Shown piece by piece: positions 8,029-15,418 of a stretch of 27,999 bases of DNA. Both the position numbers and the translations under genes were made by a program. The stretch comes from JBBQVO01 sp038211505 (GTDB lineage Bacteria; Chloroflexota; Dehalococcoidia; DSTF01; JACRBR01): assembly GCA_038211505.1 (NCBI GenBank), contig JBBQVO010000022.1:1-27999 (forward strand). The letters are read 5' to 3'. Below the pieces are notes generated by a model. It ran no database searches. It saw nothing but the letters and a program-made list of their open reading frames with translations, and had not been told where the DNA came from. How positions within the stretch are numbered: the stretch's first letter is position 1; the number at the start of each line of letters is the position of its first letter.

Positions 8029-9693
8029 CTACATCTGCTCCGGCGTCGTCATGCCCATGAGCGTGAGGGCGCGGGCAAGGGCGATCTTCGCGGCGACACA
8101 GAGCTTGAGGCGCGCCGCCGAGCGCGGCAGATCATCTTCGTCGATGACGCGGCACTCCGTATAGAACGAATGGAACGCCGTCGCCAGCTCCTGCGCGTAG
8201 TGCGGCAGATGATGCGGCTCCATCGACTGCGCGATCTGCTGCACGAGCTCTGGCAGCTGTAGCATCTTGCGGATCAGCTCCAGCTCGGCCGGATGCCGCA
8301 GTAGAGAGACATCGGCGCCGGCGTCCGTCGGCATGCGCTCGCGCGCCTTCTTAATGATGCCGGCGATCCGGGCGTGCGCGTACTGCACGTAGTAGACGGG
8401 ATTCTCCGACGACTGGCGCTTCGCCAGCTCGAGATCGAACTCCATCTGGCTGTCCGCCGAGCGCGAGAGGAAGAAGAATCGCGCCGCGTCGGCGCCGACT
8501 TCGTCGATGATGTCGCGGATCAACACGATGTTGCCGGAGCGCTTCGACAGCCGTACGACCTCATCGCCGCGCCGAAAGCTGACGAGCTGGTAGATCAGGA
8601 TGTCAAGGCGCGAGGGATCGATGCCCAGCGCTTCGACCGCCGCCTTCATGCGCGAGACGTGGCCCTGGTGGTCGGCGCCCCAGACGTCGATCACGCGATC
8701 GAAGCCGCGCGTGATGAACTTGTCGTAGTGATAGGCGATGTCCGACGCGAAGTACGTCGGCCGCCCCGTGCTGCGAATGACGACGTTATCCTTCTCCTCG
8801 CCGAGCTCGCTCGACGCGAACCAGACCGCCCCTTCCTTTTCAACCAGATACGACTTCTCGCGCAGCGTCCGCATGGCGATGTCGTAGACGTTCTCGCCGG
8901 AGTACACCCAGCGTTCGCGGAACCACGTGTCGTAGCGGACGCCGAGGCGCATCAGGTCGTCCTGTACGCGCTCGACGATCAGGTCGACGCCGCGCAGCAC
9001 CATCTCCGCCGGCGGCTCGTCGACGCTTGCGCCGGCGAACTTGTCGCCGAACTCTTCGCGGAGCGATTTCGCGAGATCGATCATGTACTCGCCCGGGTAA
9101 CCATCGGCCGGGATCTCAACCTTCTCGCCGAACAGTTGCAGGTAGCGCGCGACCAGCGTGCGCCCGAAGACTTCCGTCTGCGTGCCGGCATCGTTCACGA
9201 GATACTCGCGCTCGACGCTGAAGCCCGCGGCGGCGAGCACGTCGGCGAGAACGCTGCCGATCGCCGCGCCTCGGCCGTTGCCGGCCGTCAGCGGGCCTGT
9301 CGGATTGGCGCTGACGAACTCGACCTGGATGCGCTGTCCGTTACCGATCGCCACATCGCCGAACTCCTCGCCGGCGGCGACGATCGCATCGACCTGCCGC
9401 GCCAGCCAGGGTTCGGAGAGGCGGAAGTTGATGAAGCCGGGGGCGGCCGCTTCGGCGGCGCTGACGGCGCCCGCGAGCGGCACCCGCGCGGCGATATTCT
9501 TCGCCAGATCGAGCGGGTTGGCGCGCGCGGCGCGGGCCAAGCGCAGCGGCAGGTTCGTCGCGTAGTCGCCGTGTTCGGGCCGCGCCGGCCGCTCGATCAC
9601 GATCTCCGGCAGGACGACATCGGGCAGCAAGCCGTCGGCCTTCGCGGCCGCGACGGCGGCTTCGATCATGGCGGTGACGTCGTCACGAATCAT
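8029..9693 (-). CDS. argS: Arginyl-tRNA synthetase ArgS
   Basis: A 554-residue class I synthetase charging tRNA-Arg. It has an N-terminal tRNA-recognition domain (about 1-95), a catalytic Rossmann domain with VEFVSANPTGPL at about 124-135, a KMSKS-like RLSKRSG at 381-387, and a C-terminal DALR anticodon domain starting near YYVQYAHARI. The signature HIGH is here TAGN (136-139), so both histidines are replaced. I recall similar TxGN forms in ArgS of several uncultured lineages, so this is probably functional rather than damage. The start ATG 9691-9693 overlaps the TGA of a short upstream frame (ATGA) and has no clear SD of its own. The lipoprotein gene follows after 3 nt. Confidence 0.96.
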   Translation of the reverse strand: MIRDDVTAMIEAAVAAAKADGLLPDVVLPEIVIERPARPEHGDYATNLPLRLARAARANPLDLAKNIAARVPLAGAVSAAEAAAPGFINFRLSEPWLARQVDAIVAAGEEFGDVAIGNGQRIQVEFVSANPTGPLTAGNGRGAAIGSVLADVLAAAGFSVEREYLVNDAGTQTEVFGRTLVARYLQLFGEKVEIPADGYPGEYMIDLAKSLREEFGDKFAGASVDEPPAEMVLRGVDLIVERVQDDLMRLGVRYDTWFRERWVYSGENVYDIAMRTLREKSYLVEKEGAVWFASSELGEEKDNVVIRSTGRPTYFASDIAYHYDKFITRGFDRVIDVWGADHQGHVSRMKAAVEALGIDPSRLDILIYQLVSFRRGDEVVRLSKRSGNIVLIRDIIDEVGADAARFFFLSRSADSQMEFDLELAKRQSSENPVYYVQYAHARIAGIIKKARERMPTDAGADVSLLRHPAELELIRKMLQLPELVQQIAQSMEPHHLPHYAQELATAFHSFYTECRVIDEDDLPRSAARLKLCVAAKIALARALTLMGMTTPEQM

Positions 9694-9827
9694 GCACGAT
9701 CAAATGGAAAAGCGCGCTGCCCAATCAACCCGAGGACCTCGTCCACGGCGGCGCGCGCATGCTCGATCACCGGCGCAGGGTACCGCATGGCCTGCGCGTG
9801 CGCGAGAAACTCATCCTCATGCAGCAC
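9690..9827 (-). CDS. Short uncertain ORF, possible gene remnant, overlapping argS start
   Basis: A frame of 45 codons from GTG 9825-9827, with protein-like composition (VLHEDEFLAHAQAMRYPAPV ... GQRAFPFDRA). It ends in TGA at 9690-9692, overlapping the argS ATG as ATGA. Such overlap is typical of a translated upstream gene, and the argS start has no SD of its own. The frame stays open further upstream to about 9900, but no ATG/GTG/TTG precedes 9827 and no SD fits. It may therefore be the degraded 3' end of a larger gene, or a small coupled protein. I recognise no family. Confidence 0.35.
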   Translation of the reverse strand: MLHEDEFLAHAQAMRYPAPVIEHARAAVDEVLGLIGQRAFPFDRA

Positions 9828-9849
9828 GCGCGGGAATTGGAGGAAGACC

Positions 9850-9868
9850 CCGAGGAACCCCTCCTCGG
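9850..9868 (-). terminator. Hairpin downstream of the LLM oxidoreductase gene
   Basis: CCGAGGA (9850-9856) pairs with TCCTCGG (9862-9868) across a 5-nt loop. It lies 24 nt beyond the LLM stop on the bottom strand. There is no T-tract, so it is only a weak terminator candidate. Confidence 0.3.
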
Positions 9869-9891
9869 CGCGTCTCTGTGTCCTCCGTGAA

Positions 9892-10953
9892 TCAGACCTG
9901 CGGCGGCGTTTCGGCCGACACCGACTTCACGAGATCGAGCGCGCGGCCGAGGGTCTTGAGGCGATCTTCGAGGCGGCGGCCTTCGGGCTCGATGCGGAGC
10001 GTCGTGACGCCGGCGTCGCGGTAGGCGCGGATGCGGTCGCGGATCATGTCATCGGTGCCGAGCATGTTGGTCTTGAGGATCATCTCGTCCGGGACGAGAT
10101 CGGCGGCCTCGGCGCGCTTGCCCTCGATCCACAAACGTTGCACCGCGAGCGCCTCCTCCTCGTAGCCGGCGCGACGGAACGCGGCGTTGTAGAAGTTGTG
10201 CTCGCGCGAGCCCATCGCGCCGAGCGTGAAGGCGAGCCCGGGCTTGCGGCGCGGCAGGAGCGCCGCGACATCGTCGGAGAAGGCGACGACGCCGCCGGCT
10301 TGCAGATCGATCTCGCTCATCGAGCGCCCCGCCTTCTTTGCGCCGCGCTTGATGTGCGCGAAGAACGTCTCCTCCGCGTGCTCCGGCATGAACGACGTGC
10401 CGATCCAGCCGTCGGCCATCTCGCCGGTCAGTTCGAGGCTCTTCGGGCTGAGCGTCGCGAGGTACACGGGGATGTTCGGTTGCGGGTGCGCGCCCGACTT
10501 CAGCGACTTACCCTCGCCGCCGGGCAGCGGCAGATGATAGATCTCGCCGTCGTACTGCAGCCGCTCGCCGCTTGAGACGATGCGGACGATCTCGATCACC
10601 TCGCGGATGCGCTGGATCGGCTTTCGGAACGGCACGCCGTGCCAACCTTCGACGACCTGCGGGCCGCTGGCGCCGAGCCCCATGATGAAGCGGTTGCCGG
10701 ACATCGACGCCAGCGTCATGGCGGTCATGGCGGTGTTCGCCGGCGTGCGCGCGACGGCTTGCATGATGCCGGCGCCGAGCATGATCTTCGACGTCTTCGC
10801 CGCGAGATAGGCCAGCGGCGTCACCGCGTCGTGGCCCCACGACTCGGCGCTCCAGGCGTAATCGACGCCCAGGCGCTCCGCCTCGATGGCGTACGTCGAG
10901 AGCGCATCCCAATCTTCGTTGCCGGTCATGCCGAAGCCGATTGCGGTTTTCAT
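9892..10953 (-). CDS. LLM-class (F420-type) flavin/deazaflavin-dependent oxidoreductase
   Basis: A 353-residue TIM-barrel of the luciferase-like monooxygenase family. It begins MKTAIGFGMTGNEDWDAL and continues with AERLGVDYAWSAESWGHDAVTPL, GAGIMQAVARTPANTAMTA, RFIMGLGASGPQVVEGWHG and ADGWIGTSF, matching the F420-dependent methylenetetrahydromethanopterin reductase/Mer-like subgroup. It probably uses F420 (or FMN) to oxidise or reduce an unknown small substrate. I chose ATG 10951-10953, which has GAGGA about 10 nt upstream; the frame continues to 11094 through repeat and promoter sequence. It stands alone on this strand, 200 nt before argS. F420 use is inferred from family resemblance, and no F420 biosynthesis gene is in the window. 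Confidence 0.87.
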   Translation of the reverse strand: MKTAIGFGMTGNEDWDALSTYAIEAERLGVDYAWSAESWGHDAVTPLAYLAAKTSKIMLGAGIMQAVARTPANTAMTAMTLASMSGNRFIMGLGASGPQVVEGWHGVPFRKPIQRIREVIEIVRIVSSGERLQYDGEIYHLPLPGGEGKSLKSGAHPQPNIPVYLATLSPKSLELTGEMADGWIGTSFMPEHAEETFFAHIKRGAKKAGRSMSEIDLQAGGVVAFSDDVAALLPRRKPGLAFTLGAMGSREHNFYNAAFRRAGYEEEALAVQRLWIEGKRAEAADLVPDEMILKTNMLGTDDMIRDRIRAYRDAGVTTLRIEPEGRRLEDRLKTLGRALDLVKSVSAETPPQV

Positions 10954-11007
10954 CGTGAGTCTCTCCTCTATCGTTGGCGATCGCAGCCCGGCGCTCGCGT
11001 AGAACGA

Positions 11008-11040
11008 TTTAACCACGAAGGGCACTAAGGGGCACGGGGG
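11008..11040. repeat. Dispersed repeat of the TTAACCACGAAGGGCAC type
   Basis: TTTAACCACGAAGGGCACTAAGG lies upstream of the LLM gene. Related copies are at 16909-16952 (two partial units) and, on the opposite strand with base changes, near 9876-9893. The internal period is about 9-10 bases (ACGAAGGGC, ACTAAGGGG). The best copy has inverted ends, TAACC ... GGTTA. Confidence 0.6.
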
Positions 11041-11051
11041 TGAAGAGTCGG

Positions 11052-11078
11052 TTGGCGGAGTCGCGATCATGCTACAAT
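11052..11078 (+). promoter_or_regulatory. Candidate promoter for the uORF-methyltransferase transcript
   Basis: A TACAAT -10 hexamer (11073-11078) is preceded by TTGGCG (11052-11057) at a short 15-nt spacing. Transcription would start near 11085, about 45 nt before the uORF. Confidence 0.4.
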
Positions 11079-11129
11079 CGCCGCTAACGGCCAACGACTA
11101 ACGTCTATCCCCAACGAAAGGAGGTGCGT

Positions 11130-11192
11130 GTGAGCTGGAAAGCAAGGCTCGATGACAACGGTGAATCCGCGCGCACCTCGGGCTTCGACTAG
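11130..11192 (+). CDS. 20-codon upstream ORF with a very strong ribosome site (leader peptide candidate)
   Basis: GTG AGC TGG AAA starts a 20-residue peptide (MSWKARLDDNGE..., last residues SGFD) ending in TAG at 11190-11192. It is preceded by AAAGGAGGTG (11117-11126), the closest match to the anti-SD sequence that I saw in the window, 5 nt before the GTG. The peptide is not biased to a single amino acid, so a classical amino-acid attenuator is not obvious. It is followed by a small hairpin (11196-11208), an intrinsic terminator and the methyltransferase gene, so it looks like a regulatory leader ORF. It could instead be a genuine micro-protein with its own terminator. Confidence 0.6.
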   Translation: MSWKARLDDNGESARTSGFD

Positions 11193-11207
11193 CTGATCCG
11201 ATTCGGA

Positions 11208-11261
11208 TACTCCTCGACGGCCGCGAGCGTGCTCGCGGCGTTTTGTTTTGTACGAGGAGTA
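11208..11261 (+). promoter_or_regulatory. Outer stem that sequesters the methyltransferase ribosome site
   Basis: TACTCCTCG (11208-11216) is the exact complement of CGAGGAGTA (11253-11261). The right arm contains the methyltransferase SD, GAGGAG (11254-11259), 8 nt before its GTG. The loop of this stem is the intrinsic terminator hairpin at 11220-11239. Confidence 0.6.
11220..11249 (+). terminator. Intrinsic terminator between uORF and methyltransferase
   Basis: GCCGCGAG (11220-11227) pairs with CTCGCGGC (11232-11239) across the 4-nt loop CGTG and is followed by G and TTTTGTTTT (11241-11249). This is the best rho-independent terminator in the window. It sits only 18 nt before the next start codon, so the downstream gene must depend on read-through. 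Confidence 0.85.
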
Positions 11262-11267
11262 CGATCT

Positions 11268-12095
11268 GTGAACAAGAATCAGTCACCCGATACGCGCGAG
11301 GCCCTACAGCGCTGGCAATTCGAGACGCACAGCCCGGCGTATCTGCGTCGCAGCGCGCAGCGCAACGCGGCGTTTCTGCTGCCGCTTCTTCGGCCGGGCA
11401 TGCGGCTGCTCGACGTCGGATGCGGGCCGGGGAGCATCACAGTGGGGCTCGCCGAGGCAGTCGGCGCGGACGGCGAGGCAGTCGGCGTCGATCTCAGTGC
11501 GGCGATGATCGATGCGGCGCGCGCGCTCGCGGCGGAGCGTGGCGTGACGAACGTTGGCTACGACATCGCCGACGCGTGCGCGCTTCCGTTCGAGGACATG
11601 ACGTTCGATGCGGCGTTCTCGCACGCGCTGCTGCAGCATCTGCCCGATCCGCTCATGGCCGTGCGCGAGATGCACCGCGTACTGAAGCCCGGCGGCGTCA
11701 TCGGCATCGCCGACGCTGATCTCTCCGGCAGCCTGATCCATCCGTCGACGCCGTCGCTCCAACAATCGCTGGAGCTGATGATCGCGCTGCGCCGTCACGA
11801 CGGCGGCACGCCCGACGCCGGCCGGCGTCTGCGCGAGTTGCTGCACGATGCGGGCTTCCCGAATACCGCCGCATCCGTCATCGCCGACGCTGATGGCGCG
11901 AAGGAGACGGCGGCGCGCGCCGGCGAATGGCAAGCGCGGTACTTCGAAGCGCCCCCGCTGGTCGCGCATGTCGTCGCTGCGGGTCTCGCGTCGCAGGCGG
12001 AGTTGTTGGCGATGTCGGCGGCGTGGCGCGCGTGGGGCAGCGAACCAGGCGCGTTCTGGGCGCGCTTCTGGTGTCAGTCGGTCGGGTGGAAGTGA
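11268..12095 (+). CDS. Class I SAM-dependent methyltransferase (Methyltransf_11/UbiE-like)
   Basis: A 275-residue protein. Its SAM-binding motif I is LDVGCGPGS at 48-56. An acidic residue ends strand 2 (VGVDLSAAMIDAAR), motif II-like SHALLQHLPDP follows, and motif III-like VLKPGGVIGIADAD completes the fold. The overall layout resembles UbiE-type small-molecule methyltransferases; the substrate is unknown. I chose GTG 11268-11270, with GAGGAG 8 nt upstream, over an in-frame codon at 11229 that lies inside the terminator hairpin. Expression probably depends on read-through of the terminator and opening of the SD-blocking stem. It converges on acnA with 36 nt between stops. Confidence 0.9.
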   Translation: MNKNQSPDTREALQRWQFETHSPAYLRRSAQRNAAFLLPLLRPGMRLLDVGCGPGSITVGLAEAVGADGEAVGVDLSAAMIDAARALAAERGVTNVGYDIADACALPFEDMTFDAAFSHALLQHLPDPLMAVREMHRVLKPGGVIGIADADLSGSLIHPSTPSLQQSLELMIALRRHDGGTPDAGRRLRELLHDAGFPNTAASVIADADGAKETAARAGEWQARYFEAPPLVAHVVAAGLASQAELLAMSAAWRAWGSEPGAFWARFWCQSVGWK

Positions 12096-12131
12096 GTTAC
12101 CCGCGGCCGTTGATCCCGTATCCGCTATCCG

Positions 12132-14915
12132 CTACTTCACGAGCTGGCGCAGGACGAAGGGGAGGATGCCGCCGTGGTGGTAGTAGTCGACTTCTACTGG
12201 CGTATCGATGCGGCAGACGACGGTGAAGGACGTCGTCGCGCCGTCGGCGGCGCGGGCGCGGACGGTGAGGCGCTTGCCTGGCGTCATCGTGCCGGCGATG
12301 CCTTCGATGTCGTAGAGCTCCTCGCCCGTGAGACCCAACGTCGTGCGATCTTCGCCGGGCTCGAACTGCAGCGGCAAGACGCCCATGCCGATGAGGTTGC
12401 TGCGATGAATGCGCTCGAAGCTCTTGGCGATCGCCGCGCGCACGCCGAGCAGGGCCGTGCCCTTCGCCGCCCAGTCGCGCGATGAGCCGGTGCCGTATTC
12501 GGCGCCGGCGATGATGATCAGCGGCACGCCATCGGCCCGATAGCGCTCCGACGCTTCGAAGATTGTCGTCGCCTCGCCGTCGGGCAAATGCCGTGTGTAG
12601 CCGCCCTCGGTGCCGGGCGCGAGCTGGTTGCGCAGGCGGACGTTCGCGAGCGTGCCGCGCACCATCACTTCGTGATTGCCGCGGCGGGCGCCGTACGAGT
12701 TGAAGTCGTCAGGATCGACTTCGAGCTGGATCAGGTATTTGCCGGCCGGGCTCGTCTTCGGGATCGATCCGGCGGGCGAGATGTGGTCCGTCGTCACGGA
12801 GTCGCCGAGCAGCGCGAGGACGCGCGCGCCGCGGATGTCGCCGGGCGCGACGGGCTCTGCCGGCATGCCGTCGAAGTAGGGCGGGCGCTTGATGTACGTC
12901 GAGTCGGGATCCCAGTCGAAGCGCTCGCCCTCGGGCACGTCGAGGCGGCGCCACTCGTCGGTGCCTTCGAAGACGTGCGCGTAGCGGTCGCGGAACATCT
13001 CCGACTTGACTGACGTGCGCGCGGCGTCGGCGATCTGCGCCTGCGTCGGCCAGAGATCCTTGAGGTAGACCTGCTGGTCATTCTTGTCACGACCGAGCGG
13101 TTGGTTGTAGAGATCGATGTCCATCGTGCCGGCGAGTGCGTAGGCGACGACGAGCGGCGGCGACGCGAGATAGTTCGCGCGCACCTCCTGCTGGATGCGT
13201 CCCTCGAAGTTACGGTTGCCGGAGAGCACCGACGCGACGACGAGATTGCCATCGCGGATCGCCTGCGAGACCGCCTCCGGCAGCGGGCCGCTGTTGCCGA
13301 TGCACGTCGTGCAGCCGTAGCCGACGAGGTAGAAGCCGAGCGCGTCGAGATACTCCGTGAGGCCCGCCTCATTGAGGTACTCGGTGACAACCTGCGATCC
13401 CGGTGCGAGGCTCGTTTTCACCCACGGCTTCGTCATCAGCCCGCGCTCGACGGCATTCCGCGCGAGCAGACCGGCCGCGAGCATCACGGCCGGATTCGAC
13501 GTGTTCGTGCAAGACGTGATCGCGGCGATCACGACGGCTCCGTGCGTGATCGAGTAGCTCTTGTCGCCGTCGACGACGTGCTGGCGCTCGAAGATGCCTT
13601 CTTCGGGTTCCGGCGCGGCGATCTCCTGCGCCGGCTTCGTCGCGCTGCCGCCCTCGCCGAGCCAGCGCTCGATCTTGATCGGATCGAGCTTCGCGCCCTG
13701 CTCGATCATCGAGATGAGGTTCGCGCGCCACGTCTTCTTCGAGTCGACCAGCGGCACGCGATCTTGCGGCCGCTTGGGGCCGGCGATGCTCGGCACGACT
13801 TCGCCGAGATCGAGCGCGAGGGTGTCGGAGAACAGCGGCTCTGGCGTGTCGTCGGTGCGGAAGAGGCCCTGCGCTTTCGCGTACGCCTCGACGAGCTGCA
13901 CCAGCGGCTCCGGCCGGCCGCTGAAGCGCAGGTACGAGAGCGTCTCGTCGTCGCAGGGGAAGAAGCCGACCGTGGCGCCGTACTCCGGCGCCATGTTGGC
14001 GATCGTCGCGCGCGTCGGCAGCGGCAGCGTCGAGAGGCCGGGGCCGTAGAACTCGACGAACTTGGCGACGACACCTTTCGCGCGCAGCATCTGCGTCACC
14101 ATCAGCACGAGATCGGTGGCCGTGGCGCCTTCGCCCAGCGCGCCGGTGAGTTTGAAGCCGATCACTTCGGGCGTGAGCATCGGCATCGGCTGGCCGAGCA
14201 TCGCGGCCTCCGCCTCGATGCCGCCGACGCCCCAGCCGAGGACGCCGAGGCCGTTGATCATCGTCGTGTGCGAGTCCGTGCCGACGAGCGTGTCGGGATA
14301 GGCGATGACGCCGCCGTCGGCCTGCCGATCGAAGACGACGCTGGCTAGAAACTCGAGATTCACCTGGTGGACGATGCCGGTGTCGGGCGGCACGACGCGG
14401 AAGTTGTCGAAGGACTCCTGTCCCCAGCGCAGCAGGGCGTAACGCTCCTTGTTGCGCTCCATCTCTTTCGCGGCGTTGAAGGCGAATGACCCGCTGGTTC
14501 CGAACTGATCGATCTGCACAGAGTGATCGATGACGAGATCGGACTGCTGCAGCGGGTTGATGCGTCGCGGATCGCCGCCGAGATCGCGAATGGCGTCGCG
14601 CATGGCGGCGAGATCGACGACGCAGGGGACGCCGGTGAAGTCCTGCATGAGGACGCGCGCGGGCCGGAACTGGATCTCGCTCTCGACGGGATGCGCCGGA
14701 TCCCACGACGCCAGCGCGACGATGTCGTCGCGAGTCACCGAGCGGCCGTCTTCGTGGCGGAGGAGATTTTCGAGGAGGATTTTCAGCGAGAACGGCAGTC
14801 GGGAAGGATGGCCGACGCCGGCTTTTTCGAGCGCGGCGAGCTCGTAGAGATTGACGCTGCGGCCGCCGGCAACCAGGACGCCGCGGCTATTGAAACTATC
14901 CATCGTCGCCGTCAT
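12132..14915 (-). CDS. acnA: Aconitate hydratase AcnA
   Basis: A 927-residue aconitase A/IRP-type enzyme of the TCA cycle that isomerises citrate to isocitrate through cis-aconitate. The [4Fe-4S] cysteines are Cys469 (SCTNTSNP), Cys535 and Cys538 (GYGCTTCIGNSGPL). DSHTTMINGLGVLGWGVGGIEAE and the C-terminal swivel domain (GSSRDWAAKGT) are intact, and the length is normal. Of two close ATGs I prefer 14913-14915: AGGAG at 14923-14927 is 7 nt from it but only 1 nt from the ATG at 14919-14921. A TACAAT hexamer on the bottom strand (14958-14963), inside a small GTCCT...AGGAC palindrome, may be its -10 element. It is monocistronic by context. Confidence 0.97.
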   Translation of the reverse strand: MTATMDSFNSRGVLVAGGRSVNLYELAALEKAGVGHPSRLPFSLKILLENLLRHEDGRSVTRDDIVALASWDPAHPVESEIQFRPARVLMQDFTGVPCVVDLAAMRDAIRDLGGDPRRINPLQQSDLVIDHSVQIDQFGTSGSFAFNAAKEMERNKERYALLRWGQESFDNFRVVPPDTGIVHQVNLEFLASVVFDRQADGGVIAYPDTLVGTDSHTTMINGLGVLGWGVGGIEAEAAMLGQPMPMLTPEVIGFKLTGALGEGATATDLVLMVTQMLRAKGVVAKFVEFYGPGLSTLPLPTRATIANMAPEYGATVGFFPCDDETLSYLRFSGRPEPLVQLVEAYAKAQGLFRTDDTPEPLFSDTLALDLGEVVPSIAGPKRPQDRVPLVDSKKTWRANLISMIEQGAKLDPIKIERWLGEGGSATKPAQEIAAPEPEEGIFERQHVVDGDKSYSITHGAVVIAAITSCTNTSNPAVMLAAGLLARNAVERGLMTKPWVKTSLAPGSQVVTEYLNEAGLTEYLDALGFYLVGYGCTTCIGNSGPLPEAVSQAIRDGNLVVASVLSGNRNFEGRIQQEVRANYLASPPLVVAYALAGTMDIDLYNQPLGRDKNDQQVYLKDLWPTQAQIADAARTSVKSEMFRDRYAHVFEGTDEWRRLDVPEGERFDWDPDSTYIKRPPYFDGMPAEPVAPGDIRGARVLALLGDSVTTDHISPAGSIPKTSPAGKYLIQLEVDPDDFNSYGARRGNHEVMVRGTLANVRLRNQLAPGTEGGYTRHLPDGEATTIFEASERYRADGVPLIIIAGAEYGTGSSRDWAAKGTALLGVRAAIAKSFERIHRSNLIGMGVLPLQFEPGEDRTTLGLTGEELYDIEGIAGTMTPGKRLTVRARAADGATTSFTVVCRIDTPVEVDYYHHGGILPFVLRQLVK

Positions 14916-15027
14916 GTTCATGCTCCTGTCGCGCGACGCGTGATGTGATGTGTCCTCATTGTAGGACGATGTCCGCTTACGCTCGCGCTGGGGCCCACAG
15001 CCGTGTCACTACCGCGGCCGTGACATC

Positions 15028-15190
15028 GGAGAGATACGTCCAAGGCACCTGCGGTTCTTCGCTGCGCTCCCACGAAAATGATGTTCAGTGCGTCGCCGCC
15101 GCTGCTGCACTCGTGGCTGGACTGCTCTTGTGGTGGCAACGGAGAGATACCACGGGCACCTGCGGTTCCTCGGCTGCGCTCGGAATGACA
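15028..15190 (-). repeat. Two copies of the TGTCATTCCGAGC-type dispersed repeat
   Basis: GGAGAGATAC...GGCACCTGCGGTTC-TCG-CTGCGCTC occurs at 15028-15069 and again at 15141-15190. The second copy extends into CGGAATGACA. On the bottom strand this reads TGTCATTCCGAGCGCAGC, then GAGGAACCGCAGGTGCC. I recall this motif as abundant in Chloroflexota and related environmental genomes. Confidence 0.7.
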
Positions 15191-15383
15191 GTCGTTGGGG
15201 TCGCATGCAACTGATGCTCACGCCGTGGGCGGCGCGTCGCCATTTTCATGGGTTCAGGGTGGCCGGTCACGGACATGGAACCCCAGAATGAACAGTGCTC
15301 GCTGCTGATTCGGCAACTGACATGGGCGAAATTGGGGGGTTGTAAAGCGTTTCGCGGTGGTGCATGATGGACAGGTGAAGCGG

Positions 15384-15395
15384 ATAACAGGTTAT
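15384..15395. promoter_or_regulatory. Candidate operator/promoter of the first double-winged-helix gene
   Basis: ATAAC-AG-GTTAT (15384-15395) is an inverted repeat that overlaps a possible -10 element, TATTAT (15393-15398). TGGACA at 15368-15373 could be the -35, with a long 19-nt spacing. It is a plausible autoregulatory site for the adjacent regulator gene. Confidence 0.4.
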
Positions 15396-15418
15396 TATGT
15401 TCGTGAAGTGTGGTTCAC

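Larger units (their letters stand above)
14922..15409. other. Gene-free gap between acnA and the double-winged-helix genes
   Basis: I see no credible ORF in these 490 nt. They hold a possible acnA -10 element, two copies of the TGTCATTCCGAGC-type repeat (15028-15069 and 15141-15190), a weak GGGTTC...GAACCC inverted repeat near 15250-15282, and an AT-rich promoter region at 15345-15405 for the next gene. Confidence 0.6.

Noticed and set aside
2137..14348. Long open frames opposite metH, argS and acnA (for example 2137-3708, 8374-10575 and 13101-14348)
   Set aside because: Arg/Ala/Asp-rich translations with no recognisable domain, lying antisense to certain genes. High GC at third positions makes such shadow frames common.
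14945..15291. Short ORFs in the acnA-regulator gap
   Set aside because: They run through the dispersed repeats, lack ribosome sites and give no protein-like pattern.
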